A model generated the notes under the pieces. That model did no database searches. It saw nothing but the letters and a program-made list of their open reading frames with translations, and was not told the origin of the DNA. Both the position numbers and the translations under genes were made by a program. A stretch of 64,000 bases of DNA from Stentor roeselii (Eukaryota; Ciliophora; Heterotrichea; Heterotrichida; Stentoridae), in the NCBI GenBank assembly GCA_006503475.1, contig RSEH01000252.1, forward strand, positions 1 through 64,000. The letters are read 5' to 3'. This document shows positions 1 to 10,241 of this stretch, in pieces. How positions within the stretch are numbered: the stretch's first letter is position 1; each line of letters begins with the position of its first letter.

Positions 1-1
1 T

Positions 2-1618
2 CAAATCAAACAAATTTTAAAAAAACCCATCATCAAAGAAATAACAATTTTCAAACATCAAAAACAACAAATCAAAACCAAATTCAATAATTTTATACAA
101 AATAAAATGGGATTTCTAAGAATTTTGTATCTCTCAGAAGATATTTTAATGAGTGGGGGAGTTGATGGAAGAGTGCGATTGTTCAATCCTCAAAACCTTG
201 AACAGATTGAATGTTTAAACTACCATAAAGGTTTTATTTATGCTCTTGATATTTGTGGAAATTATGGACTCTCAGGGTCGCAAGATCAATCAATATGTTT
301 GTGGAATCTCAACAAACACAAACTCAAAACTGTGTTTAAAGGGCATCAAAATGCTATTTATTCATTGAAGTTCTTAAACAATTCAAAACTTTTTGTAAGT
401 GGGTCGGGAGATAAAACAGTTCGAATTTGGAATTATTTCAAAAAATCAGTTGTTTTTCTCATTACTTTCAACTCTTCAGTAACATTTGTATCAATCAGGA
501 ATCAAGAAGTTATTGTTTTGTGTGAAGATGGAAAAATTCAAAAGTTGACAAGTTCAAAGTCTCTTTCTCGAACAAATCTTAGAGAAAGAGTCTCTTGCAG
601 TAAACTAGCCGAAGAAATTGAGGTCCTGGTGACTGGGCATATCGATGGATGGATTCAATTTTTAAATTTAAAAACTCTTTGCTTATTTGATCGTTTAAGG
701 GCTCATACTTCTAAAGTTTTTTCAATCGCATTTTGTAAACACTCAAAAACTTTTGTAAGTTGTTCTAGTGATGGCTCTTTAAAACTATGGAGTTCAAATA
801 CTTTTAAACTTTTGAAAATCTTCGAAGACTTTGATGTATGTTGTGTAGAAATATCAAAAAATGAGATTTACTTGGGAAATTTAAAAATAGAAAAATTGAA
901 TATTGAGACGCTTAGAAAAATAAACAAAACAAGTTTATCCAGTTATATCCGTTTTTGTATTTCAATAGAATTGAATTTGATTGTTTATGGTGTTGATGCA
1001 GTTTTTTTAATGAGTTTAAAATCGTTGAAATATGTAAAGTCGAAGTCATTTAATTGCAGAGTTTTTAGTTTGTGCTTTGTTAAGTCGATGATTGTATGTG
1101 GATTAGAAACAGGCGATATTTTGTATTTAGATTGTCCTTCTCTGAGGGTAAAAAGGAGGTATTTATTTGAAAGATTGACAATTTGTTTTAGTCTGCCATC
1201 AAGTGATTTAAATGTTCTGGTTTATTCCACTCATAATAAAACAAGTTTTGTTGATTTGAAATCAAAGAAAAGTTTACTGAGTCATAATCAAAGTATTAAA
1301 AGTGGCAAGTTTACATTATCGATTTTTGTGTTCGTAGATGATGATTTAAGTTTTTATATTGTTAAAAATTTTGAAAAATGCAGGAAAATAAATATTGTAA
1401 TGTTGGGATATGAATTATATTTGTTTAAATGTGAGAATTATGTTATGATTAAAGAAGTTAGTTTGAATCTTATTTTGATAAATTTAGAAGAACCTGAAAA
1501 CTATAAAAGAGTGAAAAGTTTGAAAGAAGCAGGTAAGAAGGTAAACAAAAGAGACTTTTTGATGAAAAGGAGTAATTTGATTTTATCATCTCTTTGCAAT
1601 CCTTTCGAATTCGTTTAA
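2..1618 (+). CDS. WD40 beta-propeller protein, 5' end cut by window edge
   Basis: The frame is open from base 2 and runs through the ATG at 107 without a stop. The residues encoded before that ATG (KEITIFKHQKQQ...) match the N-terminal region of the related copy at 51089-53066, so 107 is probably an internal Met and the true start lies left of the window. Several WD repeats are visible early on (SGGVDGRVRLFN, SGSQDQSICLWN, SGSGDKTVRIWN, SCSSDGSLKLWS), each with the DG/DK...W pattern. Later blades are degenerate. No enzyme motif is present, so a scaffold role is the usual inference for the family. It is the only undamaged member of a family with three decayed relatives at 45.7, 51.1 and 56.3 kb. 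The ending TAA is followed by 590 bp of AT-rich spacer. Confidence 0.85.
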   Translation, partial: QIKQILKKPIIKEITIFKHQKQQIKTKFNNFIQNKMGFLRILYLSEDILMSGGVDGRVRLFNPQNLEQIECLNYHKGFIYALDICGNYGLSGSQDQSICLWNLNKHKLKTVFKGHQNAIYSLKFLNNSKLFVSGSGDKTVRIWNYFKKSVVFLITFNSSVTFVSIRNQEVIVLCEDGKIQKLTSSKSLSRTNLRERVSCSKLAEEIEVLVTGHIDGWIQFLNLKTLCLFDRLRAHTSKVFSIAFCKHSKTFVSCSSDGSLKLWSSNTFKLLKIFEDFDVCCVEISKNEIYLGNLKIEKLNIETLRKINKTSLSSYIRFCISIELNLIVYGVDAVFLMSLKSLKYVKSKSFNCRVFSLCFVKSMIVCGLETGDILYLDCPSLRVKRRYLFERLTICFSLPSSDLNVLVYSTHNKTSFVDLKSKKSLLSHNQSIKSGKFTLSIFVFVDDDLSFYIVKNFEKCRKINIVMLGYELYLFKCENYVMIKEVSLNLILINLEEPENYKRVKSLKEAGKKVNKRDFLMKRSNLILSSLCNPFEFV

Positions 1619-2209
1619 ATTAGTTAGTTTAATCACATTAATCATAGACTTATTTATCTATTTTCATTGAAAATGCTGAAGTTTCTATTAGATTTTTTAG
1701 TTAGTCATTTATTTTCTCCTTTAAATATTAATACTAACTCATAAACTCAATCACTTAATTCTCTAAATTAACTAATAAGAATTTCAATCAAATTATTTTA
1801 TTAAAAGTCAATGGATTTGCCCAAAAAATACAGTAACTTCAGAAACCCTGCAAAAATCTTATTACAATTTAATATCCAGATTAGGCTGAAGAAGCTCTTC
1901 GCTGTGATCAATATACCAAGAGCTCTAAAAATTTCAGTTTTGGCCTACTAAACTACGCAGAATTAAAAGAATTTTTTTTTTATAATTCAATTAACTCTTC
2001 AGTTTTTTTGTCTAATGTTCCAGGATATCAAGTGCTGTAATTAAAGAAAATATTAAAGTAACTTACATCTGAGTTTTGATTTGATACATTTGCAGAATGG
2101 TATTCAATCTTACCTCAATCATCATAATTTTACATTAATTCAAAACCTAATATTTACCCTTTACTCATCATAAATCTTACACCTTTAAAACTATTCACTA
2201 AAAAATTAA
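1619..2209. other. AT-rich spacer, nothing recognised
   Basis: This is the 3' flank shared by the WD40 gene (plus) and the Cys-rich gene (minus), which converge here. I see no open frame of useful length, no repeat and no RNA-like element. Confidence 0.6.
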
Positions 2210-5200
2210 CTATAAATTTACTGAATTATTCATCATATTCCCTGAAAATATATTTTCAGCATTTTTAACAAATTGCATACTTCTAGCTTTCTCAATTTTT
2301 CTATAAATAACTAGCATCGATTGAGCAAATACCAAAAAAGAGATAATAAACTGAAGAGCCATTCCAGCAAGTACAGAGAAAATGATGACAATTTCAATAA
2401 TCTGTGAATCATCATCTTTCAATTCCCATAAATAACAATAACTTAAACTCATAGCAATTAAAATAGAAATTTCACTGATCAAATCAGAAATCAATATAAT
2501 CCCTTCTTTGAAAGGTTTAAAATAAATCAAATATCCCAGACAAACAACAGAAAAAAAAATATTCAGTCCTCCTTGAAGCTTAAGCAATGAGTTTAAATAA
2601 ACTTGACTCAAAACAAAAGCAACTCTTCTACAAAAGTAAAGAAAATAATACAGTGAACTCCAAAATCCTCTATCATTTTTAAACTCCAAAAACAAACTAC
2701 CCCATTTTTGCAAAAATTCATCTGAAGCCTCATTGATTTCACTACGTGACACATAAGAAGAAACAAAAACCAAAGGAGGTGTTAAAATCGCAGCAACCTT
2801 AATAAAAATCACCACAAATAAAGTAGCGAAACCTTCATTTAAATACCCTTGAACCGGCATCTTGACAGTCTATTTAAACCTTACCGATCTCAACTGTACC
2901 AGTCCAAAAACCATTAATTCCAAGAAGGTTTGAGTCCAAAACCGAAGAAAAAAGCTGTATTTATAATTTCCTAAGATTTTTATCATCTTTGCTGTGATTT
3001 TTCCTTTGTTGCATTTTGATAAGCAAAGGACTAGAGGGTATATCAAGAGAGTTATGATTAAAATTGAAAGACTTTTACCAGTGTTTAAAAATAAAACTGA
3101 TGATTTTATTCCGTATCTTCTTGCTTCTAAGTAAGGCTCGGATGATGAGGAACTGTCAAAAATGTATTCCAGGAAATTTGGTAATAAGTTAAAACCTGAA
3201 AAACCGAAGAAAAAGGTTCTTAATGATGATGTCATGTTGTTGCTGTTTAGAGGAAGGAGGGATAGAAGTTGGATTGAGTTTAGAAGGATCCATGCTGAGG
3301 ATGGGTTACTTGTTAATGCTGCTCCTATTGAAATGGATGTTGCGGCTTGAACTATGGCAGGGGTGTAATTTAAAGCTAATTGGACTGAAGGGTTGATTGT
3401 TACTGGGGAGTATTTTGGTAAAAAGGCCTTAAGCCTATAATTTCTTAATTGTGAGCCTTCCGAACTATAAACTTTCTCAAAGGTAATATTAATCCCTAAC
3501 TCAGTCCCATTCTCAACCGCATCACGAAAATTCAAAGAAAATTCATATTCACTCTTTCCCTTAGTCTTCAAAAGTATAACTTCCAAGTCCCTCCTATTTT
3601 CAATTCTAAAAGAAAAATCATTTTTCCCCAATCCAACCTTCAGCGGTTCAGAAAACCTGACAACAGCGATTCTAAAAGACATCAAAATAAAACTAGCATC
3701 AAAAAACTTCTCAACACAAGACTTCTCCGACCTATTAAATCCAATTTTACATTCACATTGATCATTAATGTAAAATTCAGCATTTTCAACACATTCTTGA
3801 CAAGTCGAGTTGCATCTAAGGCACAACAAAGGACAGTCCTGACAAGAGTTATTAAGAATAAAAGTCGATTCAGGGCATATCAATTCACAGGCTTCATCGA
3901 TTAAGAAGAAGTTTTCTGGACATTTGCAAATTCCGTTAATTAAAATCATATTTTGGAAGGAACAAGATTTACATGTTTTTAAGTCTTCACATGTGGAACA
4001 GTTTTCGGGACATGGAGAACACTCGAGTCTTGATGATATTGAAGAGTTGAAGTATCCTGGATTACATTCGCATTGAGAGGAAATAAGGATTGCGTTTATA
4101 TCGTGGCAGTTTGAACAGGTGTTGGAAGAAGTGCAGGAATCGCAGTCTTGGTGACAACTTTGGCATGATCCTGATGAATCTTTGAAAAAACCTGTTTTGC
4201 AATCGCAGCCTTCAACCAAAGACGGTTGAGAATTCGAATCCAAGCACAAAGTACACAAAAATCTCTGATTACAATCCAAACATTCCCTATGACAAGGCAG
4301 ACACAACCCTTCAGAAACGACCTGAGTCTGATTAAAATACCTTAAACCACATAAGCATCCTCCACTCTCCACCACATAAGAATGAGAATCAACACATTCT
4401 TCACATCTAAACTCACTAAAACAACTTTTGCATTCATCAAAACACTCAATACAAGTTCCATCAAAATTCAATTCACTCACATTAAAAAACCCTGAATTAC
4501 AAAAGCATCCTTTTTCATGATCCACCTTCGCATTTAAGTCAATACAAGTCAAACACTTTAAACTTTCATTACAAGTCTTGCAGTTTGAATGACAAGCTTC
4601 ACAAATTCCTCCTGTTTCTAAAGATGTTGAGTTGAAATAACCTTCTTTACAGATGCATCCAAAGACTGCCCCTGGATTTGCGTTTATATCTTTGCAGGAT
4701 TCACATTGTCCTGAAGGTTTGCAGGTCTGGCAGCTTGAGGGACAAGGAAGACATGAACCGTCTTGAATCAGGCTTGTTTTGTTGTAGTAGCCTGACATGC
4801 ATTCGCATCCTACTGATGAGTGGATTATTGAATAAGTAGCCTTGCATGTTGAACATTTTAAAGACTGGCTGCATGTATCGCAGTCAGAATGGCATTGTAA
4901 ACATACTCCTGAATTTATTAGGCTTGTTGTGTTGTAAAAACTTTTCTTGCAGGTGCAGCCTAGTGTGGAGTGGATTTCTGCGTTTGGATCTTTACAGGTT
5001 GAACATTTCAAGGCTTCAGTGCATGAGTAGCATTCTGCATAGCATTTTTCACAATAAATTCCAGAACTTAAAAAGTAGCCACTAGATCCACAAGAGCATG
5101 TCGCAGTTGTAAGCTCGATACAGTAACATTTCACTATTCCTGAATTTAATTCACAACTTTTTGATGGGCAATCATTGCAATCAAGACAAAGACTTCCGAT

Positions 5201-6016
5201 GCAACCGTTAGAGCATAACAGGCAAATATTAGAATTATCCAATGAAATGCAGTAATCAACATTATTTTCTTTTATCGCAGGCCCACAAATACCAATACAA
5301 GGACTTACTAAGCAGTTACTACCCAAGTATCCAGCAGAAAAAAAATTATCTATCGAAACGGTCTCATTATACAAGTAAAAACTCCACACAAACCCCTCAA
5401 AAGAGCTTGAGTTATAACCAATGAAGTGACTGTAGCTTCCAGATTCAGAGTACGACGAACTTTGAGTGATTGTCAGCACTAAAAGACCGGTAGTGTAGTA
5501 TTTTATAGTATTCCCTTGATTAATAATCCCAATATAATTCCAGATATCTAACTTTCTCATACCTTTAAGTAACGTATTTGATGAACTATCACAGTCCCCA
5601 GAATTATAAGTTCCTCTCTGTATTTGCGACCTTAAAAAGTTATTATCTGCTATTCTGACTACTTTTAAATAATTTGAACTGTCAAGGATTCGGTAGATTA
5701 GGTTGTAATCATGGCTGTCTTTTGACTTGAACCACATCACCATTGAAAATATGGAACCGAGGGTGATCCCTGTAGGGTTGACCTCGTTTGGAGGAAGTTT
5801 GATGAAACATTCACTTAAAGGTGAAAAGTAAGCTCCTCGAGTTGTTGCTATTGTATCGGAAGTAGATGAAGAAATCGACTCACCATTTTGCCCATGATTT
5901 TTAAAACCTGAATAATCGTAAAAAATTTGACCGAAACCTGTTCCAAATTTGTAGTGAACGATGTTGGAAGCTAAATTTAAAGTAATTAGAAGGTTGATTA
6001 TTAGAGTCACTGCCAT
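2210..6016 (-). CDS. Large surface protein: LamG-like head, Cys-rich repeats, polytopic C-terminus (tandem copy 1)
   Basis: Two frames are joined by a 15-nt intron (2870-2884) to give about 1263 residues. The start MAVTLIINLLITLNLA looks like a signal peptide. Residues about 20-230 resemble a concanavalin/LamG-like fold (YKFG...DYSGFKNHGQNG). Then come about eight furin/GFR-type repeats of about 47 residues, patterned C..C..C....C..C, GC.C, Y/FN.T and G.C..C. After a non-Cys region the C-terminus has several membrane segments, including SILIITLLIYPLVLCL and IVIIFSVLAGMALQFII. It ends YRKIEKARSMQF plus a short polar tail. This suggests an exported plasma-membrane protein; ligand and function are unknown. 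Its neighbour at 6576-10241 is a diverged tandem duplicate with one repeat fewer. Large Cys-rich membrane families of this type are common in ciliates. Confidence 0.85.
2798..2812 (-). other. 15-nt GT-AG segment read as coding in copy 1
   Basis: On the minus strand this reads GTGATTTTTATTAAG. It has GT and AG ends and exact intron length but no stop, so it can be translated as VIFIK or spliced out without changing frame. The aligned segment in copy 2 (7149-7163) contains an in-frame TAG and has an intron-like GTAA start. Which state is used here cannot be told from sequence. Confidence 0.45.
2870..2884 (-). other. 15-nt intron, copy 1
   Basis: On the minus strand it reads GTAAGGTTTAAATAG. 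Left in, it ends the frame at its own TAG after LRSVRFK. Removed, LRS joins TVKMPVQGYL in frame and restores the polytopic tail. The same position carries GTAAGGATTAAGTAG in the tandem copy, so the intron predates the duplication. Confidence 0.9.
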
Positions 6017-6575
6017 TTATATAATTCAACAAATTTTCCAGCCTAGGCTAATTCAAAATGGATAATTTAATTAAATTTTCAAGCAAATCTGTTTTGAAGA
6101 AATGATAACCCAGGGTGCTAGTCAAATTAAAAAGATTTCTTTATTTTATAGATTTAAAATGATTATCCCAGCTAAGAATGTGTATTTATTAACCTTCTGC
6201 AAAGAATATTTAGAGTTACTAATAGATATAAAAATACTACAAATAACTTAACCTTTGTGTTCTGAATTCTAATTATGATTAATTTTTTTCAACCTAAAAT
6301 CACTTTTAACATTGAACAGAAGTTTTTGGTTTAGCCTTAATTTGTTATAGTCTCTTCTTGATAAAAGTAATTAATTTGTATCTAAATTTTTTTTGAAAGA
6401 AAATTTAGAAAGAAAACTCTGTCTTGTTAAACTGTCAGTACTTAAATCTTTACCTGAATCACTAAATATTCACGATCCAAGACACTTTGTTTAGATAAGA
6501 AAATTTTCTTATCAGAATAAGACTGAAGATATTTAAATATATTATTTCCATTTTCAAATGATTAATAAATTCTAA
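6017..6575. other. Spacer between tandem Cys-rich genes
   Basis: About 560 bp of AT-rich DNA lies between the start of copy 1 and the end of copy 2. I see no open frame with protein-like content and no obvious repeat. Confidence 0.6.
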
Positions 6576-9500
6576 CTACTTCAAAATAATCTCTGGGAAT
6601 GTTTTTTCTGCATGATTTCGAAATTCGATACTTCTAGCTTTTTCAAGTTTCCTGTAAATAACCACCATCGCTTTCATAAAAATGAACATTGAAATAATAA
6701 ATTGCAAAATCATTCCAGAAAGAACAGAAAAAATGATAATAATTTCAAGTAATTCTGATTCAGCAGTGTTCAAATCCCACAAGTAGCAGTAAGTTAAAAT
6801 CATAGTCAAGCATATCGAAATTTCACTAATAAAATTCGATATTAAAACAAGTGAGTCTTTAAAAGGTCTGTAGTAGATTAAAAACGCGACAGAAACGACA
6901 GAAAAGAAGATGTTCAGGCCTCCCTGGAACTTAAGATATGAGTTCAGGTAGACTTGACTGAGAACATATGCAACTCGCCTAGAAAAGTAAAGGCTATAGT
7001 ACTGTGAACTCCAAAAACCTTTGTCGTTTTTAAACTCATCAAATAAACTTCCCCACTTCTGTATGAACTCATCTGAGCCTTGATTAATTTCGCTTAAAGA
7101 AACATAAGTAGAAACAAAAACCAATGGAGGAGTTAAAACAGCAGCAACCTAAATAATCATTACAACAAACAAAGTAGCAAAAAACTGATTAAAATACCCT
7201 TGAACCGGCATTTCAACACTCTACTTAATCCTTACCGATCTCAGCTGTACCAGTCCAAAAACCATGAGTTCCAAGAAAGTCTGAGTCCAGAACCTAAGAA
7301 AAAATCCATATTTATAATTTCCCAGCATTTTAATAGCCTTAGCAGTAATTTTTCCTTTTTTACACTTCGACAAACAAAGTACAAGAGGGTACATTAAAAC
7401 AGTTACAACTAGAATTACAAGACTTTTCCCAGTATTCAAAAATAAAACTGAAGTTTCAACTCCATATCTTCTGGCTTCTAAATAAGGAGCCGTTGTTGCT
7501 TTGCTGTCAAAAATGTATTCAAGAACGTTTGGAAGAAGGTTATAACCTGAAAAACCTGTCAAAAAGGTTCTGATCGTTGTTGTCATGTTGTTGCTGTTTA
7601 GAGGAAGAAGGATTAGGATTTGAATTGAGTTCAGAAGAGCCCAGGCTGCTGATGGGTTACTCATCATTGCTGCACCGATTGATGAGGATACTGCTGTTTG
7701 GGCCATTGCTCCTGTTGAGTTTAGAACTGCCTGGACTGAAGGGTTTATTTTTATTGGGGAGTAAGAAGGTAAAGACCCTGATAATATATACTTCCTTAAT
7801 TGAGATTGGTTTATGCTAAAAACAATTCTAAAAGTGATATTTAGCTCAATTTTAGTACCCTTTTCAACAGCATCTTGAAAAGATAGTGTAAAATTATACT
7901 CACTATTTTTCCTAGTCTTAAAAAGTTTCACATTCAAATCACTTCTATTCTTTACAAAAAATTCGAAATTATCTTCTCCTAAAGAAATGTTTAAAGGTTC
8001 AGAAAACTTGACAACTATCAAGCTAATAGACTCCACGACCATATAAGCATCAAAGTACTTTTCAACGCAAGTGTTATCTGAACTAGTGAAACCAACTTTA
8101 CATTCACAGTGATCAATTGAGTTTAAATCAGAGTTTTCAACACATTTCTTACAAACGAGACCACAATCAATACATAAATCCGGGCAGTCCATACAAGAAT
8201 TATTGAAGACAAAAGTATTTTCAGGACATATAAGAGTGCAGGATTTTTCGATTAAAGCAAAATTTTCAGGACACTGACAAATTCCATTGATCGGATTCAT
8301 GTTTTGATATAAGCAAGATGTGCAAGTTTTTTGGTTTACACAAGCTGAACAGTTTGCAGGACATGATGAACACTCAAGTTGTGACGATAAAGAAGAGTTA
8401 AAATAACCTGCTTTACATTCGCAGCCCTTCGTATTTGACGGCTGTGAATTATCATCAATACAAGATGTGCAGAGTAAAGCTTGATTACAAGTTAAACAAT
8501 CACTATAGCAGGATTGACAAATCCCATCAGAAGTAACTTGTGAGTCATTAAAATACCTAGATTGACACAAGCACCCTCCAGTACCCAAAGCATAAGCATG
8601 AGAATCTGCACATTCATTACACAAAAACTGACTGTAACAACTTGCACACTCATCAAAGCAATTCAAACACAACCCATCATAATTCAACCCAGTCACGTTA
8701 TAAAAACTTTTCTTACAAACACACCCAACATCACTATGCACATCCGCATTAGAATCAACACAAGTCAAGCACTTAAGACTTGAACTACAAGTCTTACAAT
8801 TTAAATGACATTTTTGACAAGTTCCTCCATTTTCAAGTTGAGTTAAATTGAAATATCCATCTTTACAGACACATCCAAAATTTATGCCAGGCTTCGCATT
8901 CGAATCTTCGCAAGTTAGACATTTTTGTGCTTCGTTGCAAGTCTTGCAAGTAGAGTAACAAGGTGAGCAGGCTCCATCTTGGTTAAGACTGGTTAAATTG
9001 TAATGTTTTGAAATACATTCACAACCTACAGATGCATGTATTTTTGAAAGAGAGTCTTTACATGAGAGACATTTTAAGGCTTGATTGCATGACTGGCAGT
9101 TTGGATGGCATTCAAGACAAGTTCCTGAATTTATGAGAGCTGTTGTATTATAGTATCCGATTTTGCAGGTGCATCCAATAATGTTATGTTTTTCAGCATT
9201 TGCGTCGTTACAGAACAGGCACTTCAAGGGTTCTGAGCAACTTGAACACTCTGAGTAACATTTCTCGCAATAGATGCCGGAAGTTAACATGTACCCAGAT
9301 CCACAGGAACATGTTGATGATGTTAGGTCGATGCAGTAACATTTTACAGTTCCTGAATTTACTTCACAACTTTTTGATGGACAGTTTTTACAATCGAGAC
9401 AAATAGTTCCAATGCATCCATTAGAGCATGATTGTGAAGAACAAGTAGTAGAGTCTGATTCCGAAAGGCAATAATCAACACCATTTTCCTTTATAGCAGG

Positions 9501-10241
9501 TGAGCAGCTACTAGGACAAGTATTCACAAGGCAATTACTTCCCGAGTAAGAAGCAGAATAAAAGTTACCTACAGTAATCACCTCATCATATAAATAAAAA
9601 CTCCAAACAAACCCTTGAAATGAACTTGAAGTGTACCCAATGTAATGATTATAGATTCCAGACTCAGAGTAATCAGTTTGATGATTAATTGAAAGAGATA
9701 AGATGTTATCAGCGTAGTAATCTGCTTGAGCTCCTTGATTGATCATTGCGACATAAACCCATTTATCTGTTTTTCTCTTACCTTTTATTAGAGTGTCTTT
9801 AGTTGTACTATCACAGTTACCGGAATCATAAGGGTCTCTTTCAATTCTTGCTCTCAAGTAGTTACCACTATCAACTCGAACTATCCGAAAATAATTAGTA
9901 CTATCAAGTCTTCGGTATATTAAATAATAGTTATTTTCATCTTTTGACTTTAACCACATTACCATCGAAAACACAGATCCAATATTTATTGATGATGGAT
10001 TCACTTCATTCGGTGGAAGTTGAATATAGCAATTACTTGATATTTTAAAGTAGGCTCCTCGACTTGTAGGAATCGTATCAGCAGAATCGGATGACAATGA
10101 TTGGCCATTTTGCCCATGATTTTTAAAGCCGGAGTAATCGTAAAAGGTTTGACCGAAACTAATACCGAATTTGTAGTAAACTAGGTTAGAAGCTAGAGTT
10201 AGAGGAGCAAGAAGTGAATATAAGCAAAGACTCACTGCCAT
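6576..10241 (-). CDS. Large surface protein: LamG-like head, Cys-rich repeats, polytopic C-terminus (tandem copy 2)
   Basis: It has the same architecture as the copy at 2210-6016: signal peptide (MAVSLCLYSLLAPLTLA), LamG-like head (YKFGISFGQTFYDYSG), Cys-rich repeats and a multi-pass tail. Two 15-nt introns are needed: 7221-7235, shared with copy 1, and 7149-7163, which holds an in-frame TAG. With both removed the protein is about 1211 residues. It carries one Cys-rich repeat fewer than copy 1: the segment after NSQPS...GC.C joins directly to the ..CSSCPANCSAC unit. Without removal of 7149-7163 the gene would stop just before VAAVLTPP and lose most of its membrane tail, so the alternative reading is a truncated or dying copy. 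Conserved sequence continues intact after the stop, which favours splicing. Confidence 0.8.
7149..7163 (-). other. 15-nt intron (or nonsense segment) specific to copy 2
   Basis: On the minus strand it reads GTAATGATTATTTAG. It starts GTAA, ends TAG and is exactly 15 nt, like the other introns here, and its removal leaves FATLFV joined to VAAVLTPP in frame. Copy 1 has a stop-free 15-nt counterpart at 2798-2812. Confidence 0.7.
7221..7235 (-). other. 15-nt intron, copy 2
   Basis: On the minus strand it reads GTAAGGATTAAGTAG. Splicing joins LRS to SVEMPVQGYF and bypasses its terminal TAG. Position, phase and most bases match the intron at 2870-2884. Confidence 0.9.

Noticed and set aside
3162-5424. 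Plus-strand frames inside the Cys-rich gene
   Set aside because: Antisense shadows; the minus strand has the signal peptide, Cys pattern and membrane segments.
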